Virus record (IMG/VR): IMGVR_UViG_3300037808_000992 | Coordinates: 1 to 64,000 of that record | Direction: 5' to 3' (one strand) | Origin: a virus | DNA length: 64,000 nucleotides | Part shown: positions 9,501 to 17,752 of the stretch, in pieces | Layout: every line of letters starts with the position of its first letter | Position numbering within the stretch: the first letter of the stretch is position 1 | Program-made: the position numbers and the translations under genes | Notes under the pieces: generated by a model | What the model was told of the DNA's origin: nothing | Databases searched by the model: none | What the model saw: only the letters and a program-made list of their open reading frames with translations

Positions 9501-12500
9501 AGCGTGAAGGTCTTCCCAACGCTTATAAACTGAAAGATTTTATAGAGAAGTTAAGAGGCACTCCTGAATCTACTGCCAAACCTGAATCGCCACAGACGCA
9601 CGCTATAAATACTATTCCAATGTTTCGGGGTGCCCGAGTTGGAAAACCCCATGAGTTATCAGGGCCGTCCTTTTTCGCATCGAATGAATTGTTTGCCAAG
9701 ACGTATGGAAAGACTGCTGAATTTCAGTTGAGCGTTAAGAACCCTAAAGTAATCCCGTCTAATGAGTGGTCGGATACGCTGGGTATGTGGCAGGCAGTAT
9801 CCCCCGCTGACAAGAAGGCGTTTGATGCTGATCTGCGTGCGAAAGGCTACGATTCTGTAGTAAGTGAGTTTAATAACGGGGCTGTACACGTTGCCTATGT
9901 GCCTACACCGGAAGGTGTAGCGACTTTAAATAAACCAAAGAGTTCGCAGAAAGCTAAACCTGAACCTGCTCCCGAACCTGCTGCTAAACCTGCCCCGGAA
10001 CCTGCTGCTAAACCTGAACCCGCTACGAAACGCGGTTTCGCAGCAGAACCAATACAAGATCCCAACGGGGATTGGCGTGTTCAATTAGAAGTGGGGAATA
10101 AGCGATTTACTTCGCCTGATACTTACGAGTCTGAGGAAGCTGCTGATGATGCAGGCACTAGACACCTTAGTAAATTTGCTAATAAGTTTAAGACACCGCG
10201 AGATGCGCATGGCCCACTTCTAGCTCATGACGGTTGGCACTTATCTCACGTCCAACATGAGAAAGAGTGGAAGGGTATTCAGGAGGTGTCGCGAAAAGAC
10301 GTATTAGGAAAGAAGCATGGAATACCTGGGTCTGAGCAAGGGAGGCATATACAGCGTTTGGTGGATAGAGGTGTGTCTGTATCCCCTGAGACATTAAAGG
10401 AACATGGTATAGAACCTTCTAAGGAAGCAGCGCCCGTTGCTGAAGGTAAGCCATCGGAAGCCCCTAAAGGGGAAGACAAAAACCAATTAGCGTTAATGAG
10501 GAATGGTGATCCTGACGCTGCAGCCTATATCCAGAAGCGAGCCCAAGAATTAGTTCCGGGAGTTAGGATAGCAGAGTCACAGGATGTGGTTGCCCAACAT
10601 GTACACACCCCAGAAGGCATTACTGATGACTACGTAAATACTTTGAAAAAAGAGGGGCGTATTTCTAAGGAAGCAGCGACCGTTGCTGAAGGTAAGCCAC
10701 CGATCACTGGCAAAAGTGCAGAAGAAAACATGAAGGAAGTAGAAGAGCACTCAGCTAAGATTAAGTCGTTGGGTTTGGTGCCCAAAATAACAAGGGGTGT
10801 TTTAGGCGATGAGTTTAGGTGGGTTAAAGCTACTATCCCTGATGAATCTAAAATTGATGGTATTGAGCTTCACAGTGCTGGCGACCCTGATAAGAAAAAG
10901 TTGATTCATAGAAGTCCTGGTGAGAAGGGACGTTGGCAGGTGTCTAATTTTGATGAGGATGGTCCGATCTCACACAGTACCCACGATACTGCCCAAAAAG
11001 CATTAGATCATGCAATGGAGCCCAGTGATAGGGTCTCTGATGTAACTTATAAGAAAGCCAAAAAAGGTCACGTAGGAAAAGCAGATACGGTTTATATCCC
11101 TCCGTCTGGAGAGACTACGAAAGCCAGTGACCACCTCTTTAAGTATGAAGTTCTGGAAGCGGGCGATGTTACAGCTTCCCATCTTCCTAAGCGGAAAGGG
11201 AAGGCATTCTCTAGAGACCCTGACTACAAAGAGAGATTTCAACCGCGCTCTCAATACGATCAAGAGGGATCTGAAAAAGTAGCGAACATTAACGATGCCG
11301 TGGGTAATTTCCAACCTGAACGAGTCAACAATCTCACCAACAATCCATCAGGAGGTGCTCCTATAATCCATGATGTAGATGGTAGAAATATGGTGTTGAG
11401 CGGTAATGGCCGCACCTTAATTCAAAAAATTATCTACGATAAAAAACATGGGAGTGAAGGATCTGCTAATCGAATAAGAGAGCACTTGATTAAGAATGCT
11501 GCTGAGTTTGGTTTAAATCCTGCTGAAGTTGAAAAGTTTACTAATCCTATTCTAGTACGTCGTATCACTGACCATTCGCATGATGAGTTAGAGGATGTGG
11601 CGCGCCGATCAAACATTGACGAGGGTGTTGCCCAAACAAAATCTGAGAGAGCAGAAGATATTGCGAAAAAGCTCCCCCAAGCATTACATCAACTGACTGA
11701 GAACTATGACCATGAAGTGCATGGAGACAAATCTTTAAACGCCCTGCTTTCAAGCATTAAGAGTTTTAATAAAGAGGCTACTAATGCTTTAGGGCGAAGT
11801 AATACTAAAAATAATGAGGGATCGGAGCTTCATGATAGCGGCAGAAAGCTTTTAGCTAGCTCTATTCTAGGTCATGTGGGTGGGAAGAAAGGATCTCAAC
11901 TGCTTGGAACTATGACCAAGGAAGAGGGTAATTTACAAGGGCGATTAGAGTCTTTGGCAGTTCCGTTGTTTATTTTAAATAAAGAACGACCTCAGGTTGG
12001 GAAGGCGTTTACTAGAGCGTTAGAAGATTTAAATGTGATTTATAACCAACACGGGCAGAAAGGTAGTTTAAGTAGTTTAGTAGATTCTTATAACCAACAG
12101 CAAAATTTGTTCGGTACTGCTGAGGAAGTAGGTAAGCGAGAACTGCACCTTACTAAGGATCCTATGGTGCGTGCGTTAGCACAGCTAGCCCATGGAGGGA
12201 CCGTTACCAACAAAGAGGGTGAAGAGGTTAAGTTAGGCGCGTCTGAGGCGAAACAATTAATAAATAATCTGTATTCAGATTTAAAATCGCCCCAGAGAGA
12301 TTTATTTGCAGAAGAAGATGTTGACGCAAAAGAGAGGTCTGCGTTTAATAAATTAGGGAGTGCGTTAGGGATTGAAGGGTTAAAACCTTCAGGGAAAGCT
12401 CCCGAAGCCAAGACCAAAGAGCGGGTCCCAAAAAAATCATCTCAAGTGTCTATTGAAAGCCCGCACTCTCAAGCAGTTCACCCTAGCGAGATGGATACGG

Positions 12501-14890
12501 ATAGTCGATATACTCTGTGGCAGAGGGTAGGCGGTCATTGGGTCATTGAGCGTAGTTTGGGAGGGGCACATATTAAAGGCGATCCTACTTACGCTGATGC
12601 TATAGCAGAAAAAGCGGCGAGTAGTCGTCCAGTAGCTTTCTTTGAAGAGGGTGTCGATCCTAATTCAGAAAAATCCCCTACCACTAAACCTACTCCTGCT
12701 AAGGCTTCTGAAAAAACTAAAGAAACAACGCTTACTACCAGGGTTACGGAAGATTTTGATGCACACATAGGCATAGCTAGGGAGGAGGTTGCTAAAAAGA
12801 CTACTGATCGCCAGAAGGCAAGTGTATTAGGCTCCGTTGTGGCTGGGATTCATCCAGATGCAGGCGCACGAATTGTAAGGGACATGGTTAACGAGAACCC
12901 AGGGATTATGGAGCACTTACCTATCGCAGTGCGGAATCAACTCAAGGTGAAGTCGGAAGAAAAAGCCCCAACTAAACCTAAGGCTAAAGCAGCTGCTGGC
13001 AAAGCAGGTGTCCAACAACTTGCAGATAAGCTACGCAAGGAATATGGGGTAAAGCTACAATTAGGACATACCAATTCCTCGCATTCCTCCCATAGCGGTA
13101 TCACAACACTGGATAGCGTTGTGGTTCCCAAGGAAAAACGGGGGGAAGGTGTCGGAGATGCGGTCATGGACGCGATAAAGCAGCACGCAGATAAGCATGG
13201 GCACACGATTGTTCTTACTCCAGATCCAACGATTGGTGGCGGAAAGGGTAGCAAAGCGAAATTACGGCGGTGGTACAAACGTCACGGCTTTGTTGCGAAT
13301 AAAGGGCGCAATAAAGATTACGAATTTAGCGAGACAATGTATCGAAGTCCCCAAAAAGCAGATGTTGGCAAGAAGCCCGCTACTAAAACTAAAGCTGCAA
13401 CTCCAAAGAGTTTAGGTAAGCACTTAGATAAGCTTATGAAGGACCACCCCGATTGGCCCAGTAAGGCTCGTACACGTCGAGAGATTGAGGTAGCTGCGTA
13501 TTCTTCCCAGGCTCACCTAGACCACGTGTTGGAGCATGGCGATACGGCGGACAGTCTGTTTGGAGATAAGCTTCCCTTAGATAAGGTTAGGGACAGGCTG
13601 CGACCGGGTATGGTTATAGATGCTTATGTAAAGGCTACCCCGGCACATAAAGATGAAGCTGGTAAGTGGGCACACGATGAAGGTGACGAAAATACGCACA
13701 TGATAACGGTTACGTTGCCCGGTAAATATAAAGAAGATCCTAAAAAGAAAGATCCTGCATGGCCTGCTGTACGTCGTAGTAAATCAGGAGGTGTGTGGGC
13801 GAGCCCTGACGCCAAACCCATTGATAAATTTGGCAGCACAAATAATTACTATCGCAAGATGCAGGCTCATGAAAAAAATATTGAGAAACACTTGGGAAGT
13901 TCAGCGGCGTTACTCCCAGAGAAAATATCCAAGCTACAGAAAGAGGTAGATGACCCTAAGACAACAGATACCAAAAAAATATTGGATTTAAAGAAACAAA
14001 TTAGGCGTGCTGAGAAAGCTCTTGATACCCATAATATCTTTAAAGATGGCTTTGTAGAAAGGTGGAAAGCTCTTCACTCTGAGCACCCTGAAAAAGAATT
14101 TTTACCGGATCCTTTAAAGCAGAAGACTGAGAAGCGAAGTAGAGATGTTGCGGAGTTGGTTGAAGAGTATGGGGATATGGGGGGCGTATATAATAAGTTG
14201 ACGAAGACACCCTCATCTCAAACTCCTGACGATATAAAAGGTGCTCTGGGACAAGCAAGATCGGCATGGACGGAATTAGGAGATGCCCCTACCACCCAAC
14301 AGAAGCAAGCATTTATTGATGCGTTTAAGAAACTACCTTCCAAAGAAGAAACTCTTGCTTCGTTTGAGAAGAAGTTCCGCTCTAGTATTGGCGGGGCCTA
14401 TGACAATCTTGAGAAGCAACACGCATCCCTGACCAAGAAAGTCCGTAGTACACCCACAAAATCACCGGTTAAAGCTGTGGTACAACAATCGACTAGGAAA
14501 CGCGATCCGTTGCCCCTTGCGAATCAAAAAAAGTATGCTGATGAACTACGGACTGCTCTCACCAGTAGCATGGGTGTTGATGCCGCAGCACGCAATTTTG
14601 CAAGAGCCCTTGGGATGGACCCAGAGAGTCCTGAATTTGACGCAGCATTTGATCAAGCGGAAGCAGGTAAGCACCCTTCTCAAAAAACTAAGAAACGTAA
14701 ACCCCGTACAAAAGTTAAAAAATCTAAAGAGCCCGGTGGTGATTTTCAAGTAGCGGCGAAATACTTTGCTAGAGATCCTAAAACGAAAGAACTTGCGATA
14801 GGCCCTGATGGGAATTATGTACCTAAAGGGTCAGAGCATGATCCCAATAAAAAAGTTAAAAAGAGTCTGTGGTTATATGTTACGTGCTAA
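3515..14890 (+). CDS. Giant polyvalent protein (two ART-like domains, DdrB/ParB-like, GNAT)
   Basis: 3,791 residues with GAGG about 5 bases before the ATG. N-terminus: KDSLFKAV, then Pro/Ala-rich linkers. About 1800-1940: IYRAMP, GNWVTPSKAYAEQH and DGNSLMEWGY, the signature of a phage ADP-ribosyltransferase-like domain. About 2030-2130: a second, different ART-like domain (MFRGAR, GPSFFASNELFAKTYG, GYDSVV). About 2540-2725: DdrB-like ParB-superfamily domain (EVLEAGDVTASH, GAPIIHD, SGNGRT). About 3165-3280: GNAT acetyltransferase (VVVPKEKRGEGVGDAVMD, RWYKRHGF). A 45-residue beta repeat occurs three times (486-530, 577-628, 1678-1720). This architecture matches polyvalent proteins, which are thought to be injected with phage DNA to modify or protect against host systems. 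The extreme C-terminus carries GNYVPK...KKVKKS, shared with the scaffold candidates, suggesting head packaging. Substrates are unknown. Confidence 0.85.
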   Translation: MVYLKDSLFKAVASVKPPVSIPPPKVEDDEATSEVASQKTPNVAKNPKGTDGPAARGGQVAGIAKRGLVYQSEKQRRNPTFPTVNVPKPKNTQVSFKVKDVKPVAPLKPPQPLKPPQPFESLKASMRHYLDLEKAEKGWNPTVVTPGKEFTAGASEVGNQPKGPNPSLSMGPTPQELARKEAQVTATPEVKTDSIEDEGPVAKPIAVQQGPTSTPEAGPTAAGPTAAGPTAAPEAEQTPPATKPVSAEQTSAQAPAEQTSAQAPAAPPVPKMVETPTVPGQEVKTVNRPCSQGTTGGTYVTKTPTANGCAYIYNHPEKMSLRDSMTGNVLHEWDHKDVQNNQLVVPPNIAEQHGIDKEAATLPLRQNWKEHQQTNVKSSEFGEKHFDKDHTEAVNQWKSAIAKFKSNPHHYHEGGDDHVITQVGHHGASLLNEHHGSKSKGLDALLAEHEQKQARVKKDGNLGPVYEQIRSGQGAVTLGGSHSEFHPDAINHILAHPHDHSFDVSKTPEGHMTVTLHGYRDHGDKQWHGRLNSHEAVSRVGGHEAAAEHLSKYNDAHQAFFDEIKGRQEPVEITNEKIVKHITNNGDKFNFEFIPHETDKGQVKGVRLLGVKHPHASDEAGEGEWAGAKPPKGERTFLPAKITEVETKTDVTGAAPVPGAPIKKTPTPPDLGGIEKLPPDLKEVFRPLPPQSTDRQKFEKLKQWALEMTKPEHRHASGGLFNVGAALASKDIATAVRGLYNTAAQGIPTVANNIHGSLERGERRAALEAEHKVSEKDKHKTNQYLSGENFGHSDVPKTVGTTSHWSPKQHTQFHADYEALSNAYKEDTELPSHIKDLVYGHVYDQTLRKHRMTADVGSGIYHKQTTPAPEDMDVMDHTLNVVAHDAAHPDEVKKIKQNMRKWSKETLYEFGDVLRQAHGFEDPQDRYDIMMLAHHKGNTLTGLENKTRAIFNRTHGKEVGQISARDKYTGPKLSTADQQWKDYMKEVGAVTKDYGRTLKGYEKQIAAYEKKYEHHKNKSTKHDADAADRGRETAVAPELPAKAPTEEAEATQAEKLLGEKREAAAKKETPWWHSEDVNESRTFKHGVHPDQNVGKVIVDDVTGQRGVVVSVHPGDDQTKPQYGIKFINANAPIPKTKEEFLKLEESGDHVTTDHRDIDRVHLSHQAGTAATPSTNSGVGTHWNWSKVAAEHVPDEARFAKYSAELGKIKKELNIDQPPTKEEMDQKVKGMSLHEKIEARKRDELKGEHKKSVDKHFKDKSDKQLSGEFEVKGNPKYNVGTGIRRTDGTSFMIKHYEGPNSEHPNRSEYITEELDENGKLVEGKISALELTKRTTGESRWNARKPTWHPSYYEDLNTNPDAKSRFEKDRDLEVAARTSKKAKDDTPLPTNPEELTEEHLTHRPRARVSFDLVTEDLPHSKEIAHGIFGEHVQNLKDKGVLKEEWSIPLGYSHGDVDTMPQRWAHWIAQVDEADKNYLDEEDHARFHTAQQVFTERKKKLLDEYRDTIKAAADSGDDKALKNNLNAFRARLVFGEGGYQDFANVLRGLKTKVRDRKYQDNLPYNDPYVTADGSGAAKELTKLRQDAPEGVDTSKRSMKASLELVEDLKGKDVSITEDIKVEEPADVAMAAKGPGKEKAPTGTEEAPVEMSRSTKRRITQVGKDIQTQSRVIEKKRKSSLYDNFKADIEAHPDHFNAEVTDDSITIHGVKNHKTGEWHGQESVVTKETPAAESGDLSGGIKIEGSDKTYRITPDGVVEWFTPKNEWSSVKNLSIKDKVKEAAGGITPKVKTIPSSEPESEESDDYRVQHQPAEDGASGHEIGTTDHFPKDILQHPELYTTPLELSEVKKFWPKIVAGSGDPDAKITIYRAMPKSAGSILETGNWVTPSKAYAEQHAYGEKDWHIVAHEVPLKDIRWDGNSLMEWGYFGADKTKKGPESQFAKHGRYLYPVDAEGNPDTAESSVHKVEINGEPRYITHVFDEHLNSKIFYEYKKGAADPQREGLPNAYKLKDFIEKLRGTPESTAKPESPQTHAINTIPMFRGARVGKPHELSGPSFFASNELFAKTYGKTAEFQLSVKNPKVIPSNEWSDTLGMWQAVSPADKKAFDADLRAKGYDSVVSEFNNGAVHVAYVPTPEGVATLNKPKSSQKAKPEPAPEPAAKPAPEPAAKPEPATKRGFAAEPIQDPNGDWRVQLEVGNKRFTSPDTYESEEAADDAGTRHLSKFANKFKTPRDAHGPLLAHDGWHLSHVQHEKEWKGIQEVSRKDVLGKKHGIPGSEQGRHIQRLVDRGVSVSPETLKEHGIEPSKEAAPVAEGKPSEAPKGEDKNQLALMRNGDPDAAAYIQKRAQELVPGVRIAESQDVVAQHVHTPEGITDDYVNTLKKEGRISKEAATVAEGKPPITGKSAEENMKEVEEHSAKIKSLGLVPKITRGVLGDEFRWVKATIPDESKIDGIELHSAGDPDKKKLIHRSPGEKGRWQVSNFDEDGPISHSTHDTAQKALDHAMEPSDRVSDVTYKKAKKGHVGKADTVYIPPSGETTKASDHLFKYEVLEAGDVTASHLPKRKGKAFSRDPDYKERFQPRSQYDQEGSEKVANINDAVGNFQPERVNNLTNNPSGGAPIIHDVDGRNMVLSGNGRTLIQKIIYDKKHGSEGSANRIREHLIKNAAEFGLNPAEVEKFTNPILVRRITDHSHDELEDVARRSNIDEGVAQTKSERAEDIAKKLPQALHQLTENYDHEVHGDKSLNALLSSIKSFNKEATNALGRSNTKNNEGSELHDSGRKLLASSILGHVGGKKGSQLLGTMTKEEGNLQGRLESLAVPLFILNKERPQVGKAFTRALEDLNVIYNQHGQKGSLSSLVDSYNQQQNLFGTAEEVGKRELHLTKDPMVRALAQLAHGGTVTNKEGEEVKLGASEAKQLINNLYSDLKSPQRDLFAEEDVDAKERSAFNKLGSALGIEGLKPSGKAPEAKTKERVPKKSSQVSIESPHSQAVHPSEMDTDSRYTLWQRVGGHWVIERSLGGAHIKGDPTYADAIAEKAASSRPVAFFEEGVDPNSEKSPTTKPTPAKASEKTKETTLTTRVTEDFDAHIGIAREEVAKKTTDRQKASVLGSVVAGIHPDAGARIVRDMVNENPGIMEHLPIAVRNQLKVKSEEKAPTKPKAKAAAGKAGVQQLADKLRKEYGVKLQLGHTNSSHSSHSGITTLDSVVVPKEKRGEGVGDAVMDAIKQHADKHGHTIVLTPDPTIGGGKGSKAKLRRWYKRHGFVANKGRNKDYEFSETMYRSPQKADVGKKPATKTKAATPKSLGKHLDKLMKDHPDWPSKARTRREIEVAAYSSQAHLDHVLEHGDTADSLFGDKLPLDKVRDRLRPGMVIDAYVKATPAHKDEAGKWAHDEGDENTHMITVTLPGKYKEDPKKKDPAWPAVRRSKSGGVWASPDAKPIDKFGSTNNYYRKMQAHEKNIEKHLGSSAALLPEKISKLQKEVDDPKTTDTKKILDLKKQIRRAEKALDTHNIFKDGFVERWKALHSEHPEKEFLPDPLKQKTEKRSRDVAELVEEYGDMGGVYNKLTKTPSSQTPDDIKGALGQARSAWTELGDAPTTQQKQAFIDAFKKLPSKEETLASFEKKFRSSIGGAYDNLEKQHASLTKKVRSTPTKSPVKAVVQQSTRKRDPLPLANQKKYADELRTALTSSMGVDAAARNFARALGMDPESPEFDAAFDQAEAGKHPSQKTKKRKPRTKVKKSKEPGGDFQVAAKYFARDPKTKELAIGPDGNYVPKGSEHDPNKKVKKSLWLYVTC
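4164..4306 (+). repeat. Pro/Ala-coding tandem repeats in the giant gene
   Basis: Two short tandem arrays encode the flexible N-terminal linker: a 15-nt unit (GPTAA) about three times at 4164-4208, and a perfect 27-nt unit (AEQTSAQAP) twice at 4253-4306. Exact nucleotide identity suggests recent slippage expansion. A comparable Pro-Ala-Glu linker made of KPAPEPAA-like units lies at about 9955-10025 between the second ART-like domain and the next domain. Confidence 0.75.
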
Positions 14891-14951
14891 TTTGATGACG
14901 TGGTGATATTTTGTTTGTATTGTGCCAGTGGCTTATTTTGAGGTGCAAATA

Positions 14952-16106
14952 GTGGATCATTTACACATGTTTAATTTAGTAGCAGATTTGACGAAAGCGT
15001 ATGACGAACCGCTTTATCTTTCTGCTGATCTTTTTAAATCAGCTAAAGAGTCATATTCTGAAGATCGAGCAGCTTTTGCTTTTGATAATTCTTTTGGGAA
15101 AGATGTTCCTGGCGTTGCGGCAGGTGCTACTTATGACAAAGATGACAAAAAGAAGGCTCGTAAGAAGAAAGAGGACAAAGATTTAGATAAAGGCATTACG
15201 GGTTGGGATGTCGCTGAAGGGGCTTTATTGTTGTGGCCCCCCGCTAGGGGCGCAAAGGTTGCACATAAGATTGCAAGTGTGGGCTTTAAATCAAAACAGT
15301 TAATGGCTCCTATTCGTAAATTATATGGGGTTAAGATGGCGAAGGATTATTCCGCCGCTATAGCCAAAGGCACGCGCCACGTTGAAAAGTTTCTAGTGGG
15401 TTTAGCCAACACAAAACCTATGAAGCAGTTAGGTAACTTTACCGACGATGCCATAAAAACTATTGCGTCTCTTAATTCAGGAAAGCACGGATCGGCTGCT
15501 GTAAAAGCTGTGGGTGATTATTTTAAGTTTGCGAGTACGAAAGGCGCAGGCTCACATAGATTTTTGGGCCGTACTTCTGAAATGGCTCGACAGGGTGTAA
15601 AAATCACTCCTGCCCAGAGAGTAATTACCAATTTAGAGCTTTCTGCGGCGAAAGGCTCCCCGACTGCTCTGTTTAGAGGTACGCCACTTGCTCGTTATAT
15701 TAAAGGCGGTACTAAAGGCGGCACTAAAGGCGCACGCGCAGGAGGCAGCACGTCTTCTTTACGGCGTCACGAGTCATACCGAAAAGGGAAGAGGCTTAAG
15801 CCTAAACGGAAATTCCGTGGAGTCCGTGGCGTCCCAGGTGTTGCAGGTGGTAAAAAAGATACGCAATCTATAAGTCGCCAGATGGTATCCGAAGGTACAG
15901 AGAGCAGGAAGGGTCCCGCTTTGTATGTAAAAGCCGGTGGTTCTACGAAAGGGAGCACGAAGGGTAGTGTTAAAGGGAAAACAACTCAGGGAGCCGTTTC
16001 TTCTGCAAAATCAGGACGTGCTAAGCTAGGAGAGCGTTATCGTTACAGCGGTGACCGACCCGAAACCTGGAAAGAAGTTCGGGCTGAAGCTAAAGAGAGG
16101 GTTTAG
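14952..16106 (+). CDS. Lys/Gly-rich hypothetical virion protein
   Basis: The frame is open from a GTG at 14922, but only the GTG at 14952 has a good ribosome binding site (GAGGTG about 6 bases upstream), giving 384 residues. The N-terminus contains SADLFKSAKES, the FKS-type motif seen in neighbouring proteins. Residues about 75-130 look helical and partly hydrophobic (GWDVAEGALLLWPPARGAKVAHK). The C-terminal 140 residues are very basic, with KGGTKGGTKG and STKGSTKGSVKG repeats suited to nucleic-acid or polyanion binding. Not recognised. Clustering with the portal and the shared motif suggest an internal head or DNA-associated protein. Confidence 0.6.
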   Translation: MDHLHMFNLVADLTKAYDEPLYLSADLFKSAKESYSEDRAAFAFDNSFGKDVPGVAAGATYDKDDKKKARKKKEDKDLDKGITGWDVAEGALLLWPPARGAKVAHKIASVGFKSKQLMAPIRKLYGVKMAKDYSAAIAKGTRHVEKFLVGLANTKPMKQLGNFTDDAIKTIASLNSGKHGSAAVKAVGDYFKFASTKGAGSHRFLGRTSEMARQGVKITPAQRVITNLELSAAKGSPTALFRGTPLARYIKGGTKGGTKGARAGGSTSSLRRHESYRKGKRLKPKRKFRGVRGVPGVAGGKKDTQSISRQMVSEGTESRKGPALYVKAGGSTKGSTKGSVKGKTTQGAVSSAKSGRAKLGERYRYSGDRPETWKEVRAEAKERV

Positions 16107-16108
16107 TT

Positions 16109-16672
16109 GTGAAAGGTATTCCTTCCGTAAAACCTGTTGCGTCGTTAGCGAAAGAGAAGAAGTGCGTTGTTACAGTTAGTTCTCGCGGGACTAAAGAATA
16201 TCTGTGCGGTGAACGACGAGGTAAGTTGGGCGGATCTATGGCTCGCCTGGAAGATACGCCTCGCATTTTAAGGGAGCGTCAGAAGAGTTCAGGACCGTTG
16301 AGTATCTTGCAACCGAAGCGTCGTATAGAAGCTGAGTTAAAGCTAAAGCCTTCTAAGAAGGAATCTTTGTTTATTCCTGATATTCAAGAAGCTGATGAGC
16401 AGAAATTAAGCACGCCTTTCCCTACAAATATAAAGGAAGCCACAGCAAAGCTTCCCGACTCCATCCATTTAGAGAAAAAGGAAGAGGCTAAAGAGCGTAA
16501 ATTTGGTAAGTCGCTGCTTAAAAGCATGGCTTATTTACAGACCTACGGAGATAGGGTACTCCATAGAAAGATGTCCCTAAAGAGTGCTTTAGATAAAGTA
16601 CCTTGGTGGATGCAGGATGATCTCTTAGAGTATCTCCGGGATAAAAAGAGGCACGGTCGTAAATATGCATAA
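16109..16672 (+). CDS. Basic hypothetical protein
   Basis: 187 residues starting at GTG 16109, three bases after the previous stop; AGAGAGGG upstream serves as ribosome binding site. The protein is strongly basic. The C-terminal half has a FGKSLLKSMAYLQT segment followed by a compact helical part (KVPWWMQDDLLEYLRDKKRHGR). Its end overlaps the next gene by 8 bases, indicating translational coupling. No family recognised. The KS motif and location link it to the capsid-cluster group. Confidence 0.65.
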   Translation: MKGIPSVKPVASLAKEKKCVVTVSSRGTKEYLCGERRGKLGGSMARLEDTPRILRERQKSSGPLSILQPKRRIEAELKLKPSKKESLFIPDIQEADEQKLSTPFPTNIKEATAKLPDSIHLEKKEEAKERKFGKSLLKSMAYLQTYGDRVLHRKMSLKSALDKVPWWMQDDLLEYLRDKKRHGRKYA

Positions 16673-17747
16673 ACATTATTTACATAAAGGCTTATTGGAT
16701 TCTAAATCCGTTAGGGATGTTGTTGGGCCTGCGATTTCTAAAGTTAAAAATCTGTTTATCAAAGAAGCTCCCGCTCCTAAAAAAGAAGCTCCCGCTCCTA
16801 AAAAAGAAGCGCCCGCAGCAACGCCTAAATCGAACGATAGTGAGTCTTGGACACGTCTTGTTAAAAAGAAAGAATTGAGCATGTTTGGTGTTCCGTTCAA
16901 TGCAGCCGGGAATATGAAGATTAGTTATAAGTTGGCTAATCGTATGAAGTCGGCTTCTGAAGACTTTAAGCGTGCCCACCCTAAGGATTATGAGATCATA
17001 AAGAATAAGATTCAGGGTTCTTATAAACATGCGGATAAAGTTAAAGAGATCGGCAAGACCCAAGGAAAGGGCGCTCTTCGTAAATACATGAAGGCGAACC
17101 GATCAGAGATTGGTAGCGATGGTATTTGGCCTGCGGGAGGGTTTTGGGCAAGTGGCGCAGGTGGACGACACACTAACCCCTACATGGTAGATTTTGCCTA
17201 CCCGTGGAAGTGGGCTGCAGAGCCTGAGAAATACGGATTAAGTAAAGAGGGTGTTAAATACTTCTCAACCGCACTCAATAACCACGGGGTTCGGTTTTCT
17301 AGAAAAGATGCGAAGCACCTTGTTAACCACCTTGAGATATCTAAAAAAGAACTTAGAAAGGTTCAAGACCTTATTGTTAGGGATCGACCTAAGTTAAATA
17401 TTAAGATAGCGACTCCGACAACCACTGAAGAGAGGGAAGATGCGCCACAAGAAGCTACCTCCTCAGAGTCCTCGTTACCTAGAGCCGCAAGAGGATCTGC
17501 GAAAGATGCTTCAACCCCTAAGGGTGAGCGTTTAATTATTTCTGAAGCGCCGAAATCTAAAGAGTCTAAAACGGCTAAACCCCTTCCTAAACGAACGGTA
17601 AAGCCCTATAAGGCTCCTAAAGTACAAGCTAAACAACGCAGCGCAGGTGTGGTACAAGAAAAGAAACCACTACGGGGTCCCGGTAAGCAACGAACTCGCG
17701 TTGCTAGACCTCGTAGGTATCAAGCTGAATCATTTAGAGAAGCATAA
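16665..17747 (+). CDS. Putative M15-type peptidase-like virion protein
   Basis: 360 residues. An N-terminal motif region (KGLLDSKSVRDVV) and a triple EAPAPKK linker precede a domain at about 60-230. There, GSYKHADKV, then GRHTNPYMVDFAYPW (H169, D176) and HLVNHLEI (H218/H222, E224) resemble the His-Asp-His zinc set and SxHxxGxAxD / HxE layout of M15 (VanY-type) peptidoglycan peptidases. The Gly of the SxHxxG motif is not conserved, so activity is uncertain. The C-terminal 130 residues are a basic Lys/Arg/Pro tail. Placed before the portal, it would suit a cell-wall-cutting protein carried in the virion rather than a classical endolysin; no holin partner is adjacent. Confidence 0.5.
   Translation: MHKHYLHKGLLDSKSVRDVVGPAISKVKNLFIKEAPAPKKEAPAPKKEAPAATPKSNDSESWTRLVKKKELSMFGVPFNAAGNMKISYKLANRMKSASEDFKRAHPKDYEIIKNKIQGSYKHADKVKEIGKTQGKGALRKYMKANRSEIGSDGIWPAGGFWASGAGGRHTNPYMVDFAYPWKWAAEPEKYGLSKEGVKYFSTALNNHGVRFSRKDAKHLVNHLEISKKELRKVQDLIVRDRPKLNIKIATPTTTEEREDAPQEATSSESSLPRAARGSAKDASTPKGERLIISEAPKSKESKTAKPLPKRTVKPYKAPKVQAKQRSAGVVQEKKPLRGPGKQRTRVARPRRYQAESFREA
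16764..16805 (+). repeat. 21-nt tandem repeat coding EAPAPKK
   Basis: Two identical 21-nt units, with a partial third, encode the linker EAPAPKK between the N-terminal motif region and the peptidase-like domain of the surrounding gene. The units are identical at the nucleotide level, indicating recent duplication by slippage. Confidence 0.7.
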
Positions 17748-17752
17748 AGAAT

